Origin: Paenibacillus faecalis
Lineage (GTDB): Bacteria; Bacillota; Bacilli; Paenibacillales; Paenibacillaceae
Assembly: GCF_900289175.1 (NCBI RefSeq)
Contig: NZ_LT985747.1
Location: 2,443,709 to 2,507,708, forward strand
Direction of reading: 5' to 3'
Length of the DNA: 64,000 nucleotides
Shown: in pieces, positions 33,039-41,280 of the stretch
How positions within the stretch are numbered: the stretch's first letter is position 1
How the letters are laid out: the number at the start of each line of letters is the position of its first letter
Position numbers and translations under genes: made by a program
Notes under the pieces: generated by a model
Told to the model about the DNA's origin: nothing
The model's input: only the letters and a program-made list of their open reading frames with translations
Databases searched by the model: none

Positions 33039-34025
33039 CTATTCCTTGGGTGTAATGAATTGTCGGACCGCGTCCGCGAGTTCCTCCGGGTATTCTCCGT
33101 TAATCGCATGGGAAGCTTCTTCAAAAACTACTACTTTACTGTTTTCATGCGACAACGATTTCTCTGCAATGGCAGTAGCCTTTTTAGGATGATGCATCGT
33201 CGATTTTCCCGCTATAATGGCAAGTACGGGAATATTGATTGCTTCCAACTGGTCCTCCTTGATTTTCTGAGGCATCGGAAGTTTACTTTTAAACGTTCTC
33301 ATGCCTGTTTCAATCAATTTAGCTGTGGGCTCATTCTCGTCAACTTCTGCCCCACCTGAGATATAACTCAACATTCGATCTCTTATAGATTTGGGAATGA
33401 TCGGGACTGAAGCAGGAATGGAGAGCAAGACCATCTTTAACGGAATGGCGTCAAAAACATAAACCGGATCCACCAGAATGAGCGATGCAATCTGCGGGAC
33501 CTCCTCCTGAACCACCAGATTCACGGCACTCCATCCTCCGAAAGACAACCCTAACACATGAATTTGGGGTTCGTCCAATGCGATGATCAATTCCTTTAGC
33601 CAAGCGGCCTGATCCTGCGAATTTTCAACTCTTGCCGTCTCCACACTCATTCCGGGTTCTCCAAGCAGATCGATGGTGTACACGGGACGATCTTTAATCA
33701 AACTATCCAGATTCGATTCCCACATTGGCGTAGAAGCCGATTTTCCTGGAAGAAGCAACAGTGGTTCAAGATCTGTCGCCGACTCTCCCTCAAATTTGTA
33801 AACCTTGACTTCCCCGAATGTTGTGGAAATCTGTCTCTCTTCCACAGGCTCAGGCAAATGTGACATCGCTTCGTTATATACTTCGATAAATTCCGCTTTC
33901 CCCTCCTGATCCACGAAAGAAGAGACGGACCCATCATCATAAAATAATGCAAAACCTGCTGCCCCAACAAGTACGATAAAAATCAACAACCACCATCTTT
34001 TCTTTTTCAGCATCCTCTTCATCAT
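33039..34025 (-). CDS. Membrane-anchored alpha/beta hydrolase
   Basis: 328 residues. A basic start and one hydrophobic helix (WWLLIFIVLVGAAGFALFY, about residues 11-29) anchor it, with the domain outside the membrane. The catalytic elbow is LGLSFGGWSAV (G-x-S-x-G-G), the acid probably lies in the LIIAGKSTMHH-type region (IPVLAIIAGKSTMHH), and the histidine is in EEASHAINGEYPEE. The substrate is unknown; proline-iminopeptidase-like or lipase-like hydrolases have this size. It is the first gene of a two-gene operon with a MerR regulator. Confidence 0.8.
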   Translation of the reverse strand: MMKRMLKKKRWWLLIFIVLVGAAGFALFYDDGSVSSFVDQEGKAEFIEVYNEAMSHLPEPVEERQISTTFGEVKVYKFEGESATDLEPLLLLPGKSASTPMWESNLDSLIKDRPVYTIDLLGEPGMSVETARVENSQDQAAWLKELIIALDEPQIHVLGLSFGGWSAVNLVVQEEVPQIASLILVDPVYVFDAIPLKMVLLSIPASVPIIPKSIRDRMLSYISGGAEVDENEPTAKLIETGMRTFKSKLPMPQKIKEDQLEAINIPVLAIIAGKSTMHHPKKATAIAEKSLSHENSKVVVFEEASHAINGEYPEELADAVRQFITPKE

Positions 34026-34053
34026 ATCGTCCTCCCCAACTAGATGTAAGCTC

Positions 34054-34084
34054 AGTCTAACTTATTACGTAACGTAATACGCAA
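34054..34084 (-). promoter_or_regulatory. MerR-type promoter and operator of the hydrolase-regulator operon
   Basis: On the minus strand -35 TTGCGT and -10 TAGACT are separated by 19 nt, longer than the usual 17, as for MerR-activated promoters. The spacer holds the near-perfect dyad TATTACGTTACGTAATA (34063-34079). A GGGGAGGA ribosome binding site follows before the ATG at 34025. The MerR at 32290 is the obvious ligand. Confidence 0.7.
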
Positions 34085-34368
34085 GGGGGATTGTTGAAGT
34101 GAATACAAAACGCCCCGCTCCTGTCTGCGGGAATTAAAACATATGTGTTGAAGGCGAATTTAAGGATTAAGCGGTAAAAAGAAGAGGCATTACCATGAGC
34201 ATGTCCCGCCAAGGTACGCCCGCTGATAATGCCCCCATCGAATCGTTCCATTCCAGTTACACACCACTTATCGGGTGTTTTTAACGATTTATAGTATGAG
34301 TTTCAACAATAAACGTAAGAAGCGAAGGCTGCTTTTCAGGCAGTCCCGGTGAATGAAATATGTTTCTC
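34085..34368. other. Intergenic stretch beside the IS605 right end
   Basis: No gene is supported. An inverted repeat CTGC...GCAG around 34331-34346 lies just outside the proposed transposon end. The bases directly next to 34369 would be the guide segment carried by the transposon-encoded RNA. Confidence 0.35.
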
Positions 34369-34480
34369 TTGAACTACCCCCACTTAACGCTCTTACGAGC
34401 TGTTTGAAGTGGAAGATTCCTAAGAACACCAGCGTAACCGCCAGTTATTGATTGGGCTATCCCCGTAGTTCCTACGGTTA
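34369..34480 (-). ncRNA. Predicted TnpB guide RNA (omega RNA) region
   Basis: In this family the guide RNA overlaps the 3' end of tnpB and the transposon right end. Here CCACTT...AAGTGG encloses GCTC-GTAA-GAGC, followed by GGGGGTAGTTCAA at the transposon boundary; the guide would be the flanking DNA beginning GAGAAACATATTTC. The 5' boundary is not visible from sequence and is set arbitrarily. Confidence 0.5.
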
Positions 34481-35603
34481 GAAGCCTTATAGCTTCGTTT
34501 TTAAGATTTTGTCCTGCGTTAATATCTCTATCGTGATGCGTGCCACAAGAAGGGCAATCCCACTCACGAAGGTTGAGATTTTTAACGTCTTTATTTTGGT
34601 AGCCACAGCACGAGCAAAGTTGACTGGAAGCAAATGTTTTGGATACAGCAACTACTTGTTTGCCATACCATTTTGCTTTGTACTCAAGTATGGTTCTAAA
34701 TTGCGACCATGATGCTTCACTGATTGCTTTTGCTAACTTGTGGTTTTTTAGCATTTTTGACACTTGCAAATCTTCGATACCGATTACATCGTGGTTTTTG
34801 ATGATTTCTGTAGTGATTTTTTGCAAATAGTCTGTTCTTGCATTAGCTATTTTTTCGTGAATACGCGCTACTTTACGTTTTTGCTTTTGATAGTTCTTTG
34901 CTTCATCTAGTTTACATTTTCGTTTTAATGCTAATTCCTGTCGTCTAGACAGAATACGTTGTTCTTTTACTCGTTTTTCTTCTAATGTGCGAAACCATTT
35001 AGGGTTGCCAAATATTTGCCCTGTCGAAAGAATCGCAATATCTTTAAGACCAACGTCAATACCGACAGAAGAACCTGTTTTTTCGAATGGTTGCACTTCT
35101 GTTTCAGCAAGAATCGATACAAAGTATTTACCACTTGGATTTCGTCTGATTGTAGCGTTAAGAATACGACCTTCAACCTCACGACTTTTTGCAAACTTGA
35201 CTAATCCAAGTTTAGGTAACTTGATTTTGTTTCCTACAATCGTCATATTGCCGTTCGTGTGCTTTGTTGTGTAGGTTTGTACTTTATTCTTTTTAGACTT
35301 GAATCGTGGTGCTTTATTCTGTTTCTTGAAAAATCGTGAATACGAATCGGCAAGGTTTTTAAGTGAGGATTGGATAGCAATGCTATCGACTTCTTTCAAC
35401 CATGCTAATTCTTTTTTTAACTGCGTTAATTCGGCAGAACATGAATTGTAAGTTAATCCTTTGCCTGTTTCCTTATATGTATCGTTCCAACGTGCTAAAA
35501 AGTGATTAAATACGAAACGAGAACAGCCAATAGTCTTTGCGATTAAGATTTCTTGTTCTTTGTTTGGGTAGATACGGAATTTGTATGCTTTGTTGACCAA
35601 CAT
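34374..35603 (-). CDS. tnpB: TnpB RNA-guided endonuclease
   Basis: 409 residues, full length. The N-terminal OrfB_IS605 region begins [20 protein letters not shown]. RuvC-like catalytic residues are intact: D in [16 protein letters not shown] in [12 protein letters not shown] and D in [12 protein letters not shown]. The zinc ribbon CSCCGYQ...CPSCG lies between the last two. TnpB uses a transposon-encoded RNA to cut DNA at a 5' motif and helps retain the element. It lies 11 nt after tnpA. Nothing suggests inactivation. Confidence 0.93.
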   Translation of the reverse strand: MLVNKAYKFRIYPNKEQEILIAKTIGCSRFVFNHFLARWNDTYKETGKGLTYNSCSAELTQLKKELAWLKEVDSIAIQSSLKNLADSYSRFFKKQNKAPRFKSKKNKVQTYTTKHTNGNMTIVGNKIKLPKLGLVKFAKSREVEGRILNATIRRNPSGKYFVSILAETEVQPFEKTGSSVGIDVGLKDIAILSTGQIFGNPKWFRTLEEKRVKEQRILSRRQELALKRKCKLDEAKNYQKQKRKVARIHEKIANARTDYLQKITTEIIKNHDVIGIEDLQVSKMLKNHKLAKAISEASWSQFRTILEYKAKWYGKQVVAVSKTFASSQLCSCCGYQNKDVKNLNLREWDCPSCGTHHDRDINAGQNLKNEAIRLLTVGTTGIAQSITGGYAGVLRNLPLQTARKSVKWG

Positions 35604-35614
35604 TGCTTTTCACC

Positions 35615-36013
35615 TCACTTTAGTCCTTGATTTTCGATATACTTTTTAACTATGTTGATGGGAGAACCACCCGTAGTTAGTAGACAAAAACTTCTTGACC
35701 AAAACATTTCTTTCCATAATTTTTTTCTTGCTTGTGGAAAGTCTTTTTTAATCATTCGTGAACTTGCACTCTTGTAAGCATTAATGAATTTTGATAATTC
35801 AGTGTTTGGATGTGCTTTGAATAGAATGTGAATATGGTCAAAATCATGATTCCATTGAACTAATGATATGTTGTATTTCTTGCCTAATTTTATAAACATA
35901 TCTTTTGCATAGTCAGACATTTCGTCGTCAAAGACTTTTCTACGGTATTTAACAACGAATACAAGGTGGTAGTACATCAAGAACACTGAATGGTTATTAC
36001 TATGTAATTTCAT
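35615..36013 (-). CDS. tnpA: IS200/IS605 transposase TnpA (Y1 HUH)
   Basis: 132 residues with the HUH motif HIHILF and the catalytic tyrosine in VKKYIENQG; it makes single-strand transposition intermediates. A promoter with -10 TATAAT (in GCTATGATATAATC) lies about 35-45 nt upstream. Full length and apparently functional. Confidence 0.92.
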   Translation of the reverse strand: MKLHSNNHSVFLMYYHLVFVVKYRRKVFDDEMSDYAKDMFIKLGKKYNISLVQWNHDFDHIHILFKAHPNTELSKFINAYKSASSRMIKKDFPQARKKLWKEMFWSRSFCLLTTGGSPINIVKKYIENQGLK

Positions 36014-36207
36014 GGATATAATCAGCCTTTTTTTGTATAAGACTGATTATATCATAGCGTAAAAAAGGGACAACTTTTAGGCTTACGCTTAACTGACATT
36101 CATCTCCCTCTTATTCATTGGGATACGCTCTACATATTCCTTGAAGTGGGAGTCTTCTGTCGGAAAACGATAAATATTCAATCTCAACTGACCATGACCA
36201 TTTAGGC

Positions 36208-36441
36208 TCATTTTACTTTCTTCAATTTCTCGATTTCAACCAGCTTTCCATTTAACACAACGGCTGGAATCGAAGTTATTGCATACGTTCTGACCTTATC
36301 CTTACAATTGCCAGAAGCATCTGGTTCATTTAAGTGGTATACAGTAATCTCACATTTGGAACAAGATAGCTCATTTACCTGTTCTACAACAGATTCACTA
36401 TATGGACTACCATCCGTAAACACCTCAATTTTTGCACTCAT
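36208..36441 (-). CDS. Small thioredoxin-fold protein lacking the active-site CxxC
   Basis: 77 residues with the glutaredoxin/thioredoxin-like pattern KIEVFTDGSPYSESVVEQVN, then CSKCEITVYHLNE, and SIPAVVLNGKL (the cis-Pro loop). The usual CPxC at the first turn reads SPYS, so normal disulfide chemistry is not possible there; the pair CSKC (residues 27-30) could bind a metal or act instead. It overlaps the upstream MerR gene by 4 nt (ATGA), so the pair is one operon, probably involved in metal or thiol sensing. Confidence 0.7.
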   Translation of the reverse strand: MSAKIEVFTDGSPYSESVVEQVNELSCSKCEITVYHLNEPDASGNCKDKVRTYAITSIPAVVLNGKLVEIEKLKKVK

Positions 36442-36860
36442 GCTTCAACATCCCCTTCCAAGCATCTTTTCATGATTGGGCATTGCGACTTTGAAGATGG
36501 AAGCATGAATGTCGGACGTATTGTTACGGACTCCAAAACAGCTTTAAACTGCTCCAGCTGGCTGATCTTCTTTCCGACTTCTTCAACTTTTGCAAGAGCC
36601 AATTGAAGCATCTTGTGTGTTGGAAAGTAATCCTCATTCCTGTAAATGGTTAACAGCTCCCTAATCTCTTCAAGGGTAAATCCGATTTCCTGTGCACGCT
36701 TAATAAATTGAATGTCTTCAACGGCTTCATGCGAAAACATCCGGTAACCGGATTCGCTTCGGGGAGGCTTCGATATGAGTCCCCGTCTTTCATAATATCT
36801 TATGGTTTCAATATGAACGTTGGACCTGATTGCCACTTGGCTTATCGTTAAACCATCCAT
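36438..36860 (-). CDS. MerR-family metal-type regulator
   Basis: The ATG at 36858-36860 has GAGGAGGGG upstream and is preferred over the ATG at 36890, giving 140 residues starting MDGLTISQVA. The winged helix (VHIETIRYYERRGLI) and the long dimer helix are typical. Near the C-terminus QCPIMKRCLE resembles the paired cysteines of Hg(II)/Pb(II)-type MerR proteins, but the third cysteine, expected at the start of the dimer helix, is missing (FPTHKMLQLA). The ligand may therefore differ from Hg(II). Confidence 0.8.
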   Translation of the reverse strand: MDGLTISQVAIRSNVHIETIRYYERRGLISKPPRSESGYRMFSHEAVEDIQFIKRAQEIGFTLEEIRELLTIYRNEDYFPTHKMLQLALAKVEEVGKKISQLEQFKAVLESVTIRPTFMLPSSKSQCPIMKRCLEGDVEA

Positions 36861-36879
36861 AATTCCCCTCCTCGAAGGT

Positions 36880-36911
36880 ATTATAAACACTATACCTTAG
36901 TCCGGGGTCAA
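36880..36911 (-). promoter_or_regulatory. MerR-type promoter and operator
   Basis: -35 TTGACC and -10 TATAAT are separated by 20 nt on the minus strand. The spacer contains ACTAAGGTATAGT, a partial dyad that resembles MerR-family operators (AGGTAT). It precedes the MerR gene at 36438, suggesting autoregulation. Confidence 0.6.
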
Positions 36912-36921
36912 TGATTAATTT

Positions 36922-37572
36922 TCATCCATATTTCTTGATCACAGCCAATAAACGCTCCCGAAACGTTTTTAAATACTGCTCACGCTGCTCTGGCGAAACA
37001 TGTGCAGGCTGCCAAGCTGCATAATAAGGCAAAATATCCATCCCGCAATAACGCAGCGTTCCATGCTCGATGGCATGTAAATGGTGCTCCAATATGCCTA
37101 GATCTTCTTCGATCTCATATCGCTCTTTTTCCGCTCCAGTAGTGAGCACAAGCATGGCCCGCTTCCCTTTCAGCGGTCCGTTCGCAAAGGTTTGATTTCT
37201 TCCGTATGCAAAGCCCGGCGTAAGCACGCGGTCGAACCACCCCTTCATAATAGCCGGGACAGAATGCCACCACATTGGAAAAATAAATAGAACGAGGTCC
37301 GACTCAGACAGCTTTTTCTGCTCCAATACGATATCCGGTGCCAAGCTGCCATTTTCATAAGCGTGCCGTTGTTCAGCACCATATTTTAAATAATCGGGAT
37401 TACGTGGGGAACTAAAATCGTTCCAGTCAGCAACAGGCTTAAACCCCATTTGGTAAAGGTCGGATACCTCCGCCTCGTAACCCTGGCTTCTAAATGAATC
37501 AATGGCCGCATCCTTAAGCGCACCGCAAAACGATTGCGGCTCATGGTGTGCTAAGACAATGAATGGTTTCAT
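36922..37572 (-). CDS. Flavodoxin-fold NAD(P)H quinone oxidoreductase
   Basis: 216 residues of the Flavodoxin_2/NQO family. KPFIVLAHHEPQSFCGALKD is the phosphate-binding start for FAD/FMN, FIFPMWWHSVPAIMKGWFDR is the family signature, and LTTGAEKERYE is the third flavin loop. It is a cytoplasmic enzyme that reduces quinones or other electrophiles by two electrons. It is read in the same direction as the MerR pair but its stop lies upstream of their promoter, so it is probably a separate unit. Confidence 0.85.
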   Translation of the reverse strand: MKPFIVLAHHEPQSFCGALKDAAIDSFRSQGYEAEVSDLYQMGFKPVADWNDFSSPRNPDYLKYGAEQRHAYENGSLAPDIVLEQKKLSESDLVLFIFPMWWHSVPAIMKGWFDRVLTPGFAYGRNQTFANGPLKGKRAMLVLTTGAEKERYEIEEDLGILEHHLHAIEHGTLRYCGMDILPYYAAWQPAHVSPEQREQYLKTFRERLLAVIKKYG

Positions 37573-37802
37573 TTTGTTCTCCTTTCTGTATAAAACGTTA
37601 TACTTTGGTTTAAATTTTATCGAACAAGTCTATCAAACCGGCGATCAAAACAAAACATCCATTTATCATAAACCCTGATCAACCACTTTTCTGGTTACCA
37701 GTTATATCCTCTCATTGTAACATTTCGTTCACATCGTTCATCATTGCTCCTTAATTACCATGGTACACTTTCAATATACATATGATCATTGATTAAAGGA
37801 GC

Positions 37803-38204
37803 ATGATGATGAAAAAGCTTTACTACACAGCCTTTATTTACGCAGTCCTTGGTCTGATTGCAGGCATTTTCTATCGTGAGATCACAAAGTATAGTGATTT
37901 TACAGGCTCAACCGTTCTGGTTGCACTTCATACCCATATATTCATGTTGGGATTCTTTTTCTTTCTTATCGTATTGATCCTTGGCAAGCTGTTTCAGGTT
38001 CATGAAACGAAATCGTTCAGCGCCTGGTATATTGTATATAACATCGGAATCATTATAACCATCGGAGCCATGACTACCCGAGGGATGCTGCAAATCAATG
38101 GGCAGGACATCAGCTTCCTACCGCATATTGCCGGGCTAGGTCACGCGATTCTGGGTATTGGATTCATCTGGTTGCTTATACTTCTTGGCAAACGAATAAA
38201 ATAA
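37803..38204 (+). CDS. DUF2871 membrane protein
   Basis: 133 residues, four predicted membrane helices, matching the DUF2871 family (YYTAFIYAVLGLIAGIFYRE and HTHIFMLGFFFFLIVLIL, with the conserved HTH). Three consecutive ATG codons follow AAAGGAG; the third (37809) has the best 8-nt spacing. Function unknown; histidines in membrane helices may bind heme or metal (inference). A terminator follows at 38238. Confidence 0.8.
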   Translation: MMMKKLYYTAFIYAVLGLIAGIFYREITKYSDFTGSTVLVALHTHIFMLGFFFFLIVLILGKLFQVHETKSFSAWYIVYNIGIIITIGAMTTRGMLQINGQDISFLPHIAGLGHAILGIGFIWLLILLGKRIK

Positions 38205-38237
38205 AACGCTGATGAATGCGATTCTACCCTCTCTGTG

Positions 38238-38280
38238 AAAAACGCTCATCATCCTCTAAAGGAAGATGCTGCGTTTTTTC
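38238..38280 (+). terminator. Intrinsic terminator after the DUF2871 gene
   Basis: The arms AACGC plus CATCATCCT pair with AGGAAGATG plus GCGTT, with one mismatch and one bulge; T6 follows directly on the plus strand. Confidence 0.8.
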
Positions 38281-38466
38281 TTGTTACTAACCTTCAACCG
38301 CAATGTATGAGATTGGTATCATCCAGGCAGGGTACATTCAAATCCAGCGTTCAAATCTGGGTGCATTACCATGACCTTCCTTATATTTTATTGTCTTATT
38401 TCATGATATTATTAATTTTTCGCAAAATAATAGAGCTCTAGGTTCGAATGGTGGTTTTCAAATCTT

Positions 38467-39660
38467 ATGATATATACAGACTGGCTTTACTGGCTCTTTG
38501 TTTTTGTGGCTGTTGTCACATACTACATCATCCCCCATCGTTTCAGGCCCTTGGTGCTTGTTGCGTCCGGGATCACGTTCTACTCTTACTATGCCGGTTC
38601 TTATGTGTTTTTACTGCTGCTCGAAGCGATTGCGGCTTTCGTACTGATCCATATATCTATTAAAAAAAAGAAACACTGGATGTATCCAGCAGCTGTCATC
38701 GGGGTCGTTCTCGTTCTCGGATACTTTAAATACAGCAATATGTTCATCACAACGCTCAATGATCTGTTAGGATTTTTACATCAGCCCTTTTTGCCTACAG
38801 CAGAGCAAATTGTTCTACCGCTCGGTATATCCTATTTCACCTTTGAGTTAATTCACTATATTGTTGAAAGAAAACGTGGGAGCCTGCCTGAGCACAAACC
38901 AGCGAGTTTCCTGTCGTTTCTCTTCTTCTTTCCAACGATGGTGGCGGGACCGATCAAGCAATTTCAGGTATTTTACCCTCAGTTAACAGCACGTTTTCAA
39001 CTTGACCATGCTCTAATTGGGGTTACACGAATTGGAATCGGGCTTTTTAAAAAAATGGTGCTTGCTGGGACAATTGATCTATTGGCTGAGCCTGTCTACT
39101 CTCAAGCAGGGATTGCAAGCTCAGATACAGAGACGCTATGGATCGCGTTAATCGCCTATACTTTTGTAATTTACTTTGATTTCTCAGGCTATTCAGACAT
39201 CGCCATAGGTACTGCACGTCTGTTCGGTATCGTCTTGCCTGAAAACTTCCGGTTTCCATATCTGGCACGCAGCATCGCAGAGTTCTGGAACCGCTGGCAT
39301 ATTTCGCTTGGCTACTGGTTAACCCGATATGTTTATTTTCCATTGGGCGGTAGCCGTGTACCAACATACCGAATATATGTAAACCTGATGTGTACGATGG
39401 CAGTTTCCGGGTTGTGGCACGGGGCTGCGTGGAATTTTGTCGTGTGGGGCTTATTTCACGGCCTGATGTTGTGTGTTCATCGATTCTATGTAAAACAAAT
39501 CAAGACGAAACTCAAACCTGTACCCCGCTGGTTAAAACCGGGTACTACGCTGCTGGCCATTGGAATTACGTTTTTCGGAGTAACGCTTAGCCGGGCATTT
39601 TTTATTCTCCCGGTTGCAGATGGCTGGAAATTGGTGTTAAGACTGTTTGGGCTAACTTAA
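38467..39660 (+). CDS. MBOAT O-acyltransferase (DltB/AlgI-like)
   Basis: 397 residues, about ten membrane helices. MBOAT landmarks are IVLPLGISYFTFELIHYIVE, FPTMVAGPIKQF, FWNRWHISLGYWL and the catalytic histidine in VSGLWHGAAWNFVVWG. These enzymes pass acyl groups (acetyl or D-alanyl) across the membrane to an outer transferase. The next gene encodes an SGNH-type partner, as in alginate or cell-wall polysaccharide O-acetylation and teichoic-acid D-alanylation. No dltA/dltC is present, which favours O-acetylation. The DltD-like partner starts 24 nt downstream. Confidence 0.85.
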   Translation: MIYTDWLYWLFVFVAVVTYYIIPHRFRPLVLVASGITFYSYYAGSYVFLLLLEAIAAFVLIHISIKKKKHWMYPAAVIGVVLVLGYFKYSNMFITTLNDLLGFLHQPFLPTAEQIVLPLGISYFTFELIHYIVERKRGSLPEHKPASFLSFLFFFPTMVAGPIKQFQVFYPQLTARFQLDHALIGVTRIGIGLFKKMVLAGTIDLLAEPVYSQAGIASSDTETLWIALIAYTFVIYFDFSGYSDIAIGTARLFGIVLPENFRFPYLARSIAEFWNRWHISLGYWLTRYVYFPLGGSRVPTYRIYVNLMCTMAVSGLWHGAAWNFVVWGLFHGLMLCVHRFYVKQIKTKLKPVPRWLKPGTTLLAIGITFFGVTLSRAFFILPVADGWKLVLRLFGLT

Positions 39661-39684
39661 GGCACAGAGAGTGAGGAATAAGCG

Positions 39685-40845
39685 ATGTTAAAAAAGCTTC
39701 CTTTAAAGAAGCTGATTATATACATGGTTCTATTAGCAATAGCAGGATTGATCGGCATTACAGTGTGGGCTGAAAGAATCGTTGATAAAGTGCAAGAAGA
39801 TGTTGTATCCCATGCAGAAGAAAACCTGCGGGTACCTGCTTTTGATGCCATAGTATATACACCATTGTGGGTGGAATATTTGAAAGAACAGCCTAAGAGC
39901 GACAAGCCAACCATCGGCATGTTCGGATCTTCCACCGTTTTTGGAACAACCGTAAAGGATGGGTGGAATACACCCTCTGGCATTTTACAGCAGCATCTTC
40001 ATGACAAGCGTGTATTGAATCTCGGATTGTCTGGTGGACGACTGGTAGAAACGTACGCTATGATCTCGTCCATGATAGATGAAGTAGATGTTGTTGTGTA
40101 TGAAATCAATTATGGCATACTGCCCATCACCGATAACAATCCAGACGTTACGGTCTATCCTACAATCTTGAGCAAACTGGATCAAAACATACCAAAAGAT
40201 TGGGTCGATGGATTTTCCAGAAAAAATAAAAACTCAGTGCCAAGCGCGGTTCACGACTTGATCACAACTGACCTTTTAAATGAATGGACGCTATATCATG
40301 ATCGGGATGTGATCAGCTACCACTTCTTGAAGACCCGATCATCTACTGAGAAAATACGCCGGGAAATTCAAAAAATACGAGACAAGAAACAAGGGATTGA
40401 ACTGACCTACACTCCCTTGTTCAGTCCCTATGATAAACTTAAAGAACATCAACAAGAGGCGATCGTGAAACACTTTACTGCCCTTTACAAGTGGGAGCAG
40501 CCTTTTGACAAAGACAACAGTTTCGGACTGTTCATGATGGAAAAAACATTGGACCTGTTGGATCAACATAAGAAAAAAGCAATCTTTTTCACAGCCCCGC
40601 TGGATAAAGAATTCATTACGGAACACGACATGCTGAATTGGAATGACTATAATACGGTTATGGGCGCCTATCAGGATTTAATAGAGTCCCGCGGCTATCC
40701 GTTCATCGAATTTAATAGAGAAGAGTCCAGTCTTATTCCACACAAATACTATCATGACCCTTCACACTTGATAGATAAAGGAAGTAAAATGTTCGGCGAA
40801 ATTCTATACGAAAGGCTGAAAACACTTGGAATTACAGAAGCTTAG
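39685..40845 (+). CDS. SGNH/AlgX-DltD-like partner protein
   Basis: 386 residues with one N-terminal membrane anchor (LIIYMVLLAIAGLIGITVW). The extracytoplasmic domain has an SGNH fold: GMFGSSTVFGTT (block I serine), LNLGLSGGRLVETY (block II glycine region), FFTAPLDKEF, and YYHDPSHLIDKGSKMF (block V D-x-x-H). It probably transfers the acyl group delivered by the MBOAT protein to an envelope polymer. The ribosome binding site GAGGAA precedes the ATG. Confidence 0.75.
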   Translation: MLKKLPLKKLIIYMVLLAIAGLIGITVWAERIVDKVQEDVVSHAEENLRVPAFDAIVYTPLWVEYLKEQPKSDKPTIGMFGSSTVFGTTVKDGWNTPSGILQQHLHDKRVLNLGLSGGRLVETYAMISSMIDEVDVVVYEINYGILPITDNNPDVTVYPTILSKLDQNIPKDWVDGFSRKNKNSVPSAVHDLITTDLLNEWTLYHDRDVISYHFLKTRSSTEKIRREIQKIRDKKQGIELTYTPLFSPYDKLKEHQQEAIVKHFTALYKWEQPFDKDNSFGLFMMEKTLDLLDQHKKKAIFFTAPLDKEFITEHDMLNWNDYNTVMGAYQDLIESRGYPFIEFNREESSLIPHKYYHDPSHLIDKGSKMFGEILYERLKTLGITEA

Positions 40846-41011
40846 TAAAGAACAGGAGCAACCTCAGATCATTACGCTGGGCAAGCGTATTGCCCGTGCA
40901 ATGCTTCTCAGTGCAGTGACGGTTACCGGTGCTTTGATCATTATGGCTGTAGTATTAGGCATTTTATTTTTCTCAGGTGAAACCGCAGAGTTTATTTATA
41001 TGAATTTTTAG
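40826..41011 (+). CDS. Small single-span membrane protein
   Basis: 61 residues from a TTG inside the end of the SGNH gene (20-nt overlap). It has a charged N-terminus and one helix (LLSAVTVTGALIIMAVVLGI). Small one-span proteins accompany some MBOAT systems (DltX and others), so it may be an accessory subunit. There is no clear ribosome binding site; expression by coupling is assumed. A terminator follows. Confidence 0.5.
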   Translation: MELQKLSKEQEQPQIITLGKRIARAMLLSAVTVTGALIIMAVVLGILFFSGETAEFIYMNF

Positions 41012-41016
41012 CAGTA

Positions 41017-41062
41017 AAAGGGGCCTTCATGTGGATGTGAATCTTAAGGAAGGCCCTTTTTT
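41017..41062 (+). terminator. Intrinsic terminator of the MBOAT operon
   Basis: The arms AAAGGGGCCTTC and GAAGGCCCTTTT pair almost perfectly around a loop of about 17 nt, with a T-run at the end. Confidence 0.85.
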
Positions 41063-41139
41063 GGTTTCATCATGTCTGCTCTAGCTTAGCTCCTGATCTT
41101 CTACTGTCTTTGTATACGCCTAACGTCATACGACTTGGC

Positions 41140-41280
41140 CTACTGCTCCAAGTAGCGCTCCTTAATAATGTTTACATGATGCCGTTCATGTCCTGTGATG
41201 ATGTAGGCCAGAGCGCTTGCAGAAGTTATTTGATCGTTGGCCAAGACACGAGCCTTAAAGTTCGTATCTAACTCCTTCAA
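41140..41280 (-). pseudogene. C-terminal fragment of a DinB-family protein
   Basis: The minus strand reads KELDTNFKARVLANDQITSA then SALAYIITGHERHHVNIIKE and RYLEQ before a stop at 41140. The G-H-x-x-H-H-x-x-x-I-x-x-R-Y pattern is the last helix of DinB_2-type four-helix bundles. No upstream part exists, because the namZ stop lies at the start of this fragment. It is a truncated remnant in frame with no start of its own. Confidence 0.6.

Larger units (their letters stand above)
34369..36169 (-). mobile_element. IS200/IS605-family element with tnpA and tnpB
   Basis: tnpA and tnpB are read in the same direction, both intact. The right end is set at GTTCAA (34369-34374 on the minus strand), the usual TTCAA-type RNA/transposon end overlapping the tnpB stop. 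The left end is tentatively placed after TTTAT (36170-36174 on the minus strand), a typical insertion and TnpB recognition motif; the end positions are inference. Subterminal hairpins occur at both sides (TTAAGC-GTAA-GCCTAA upstream of tnpA; GCTC-GTAA-GAGC near the right end). Confidence 0.65.
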
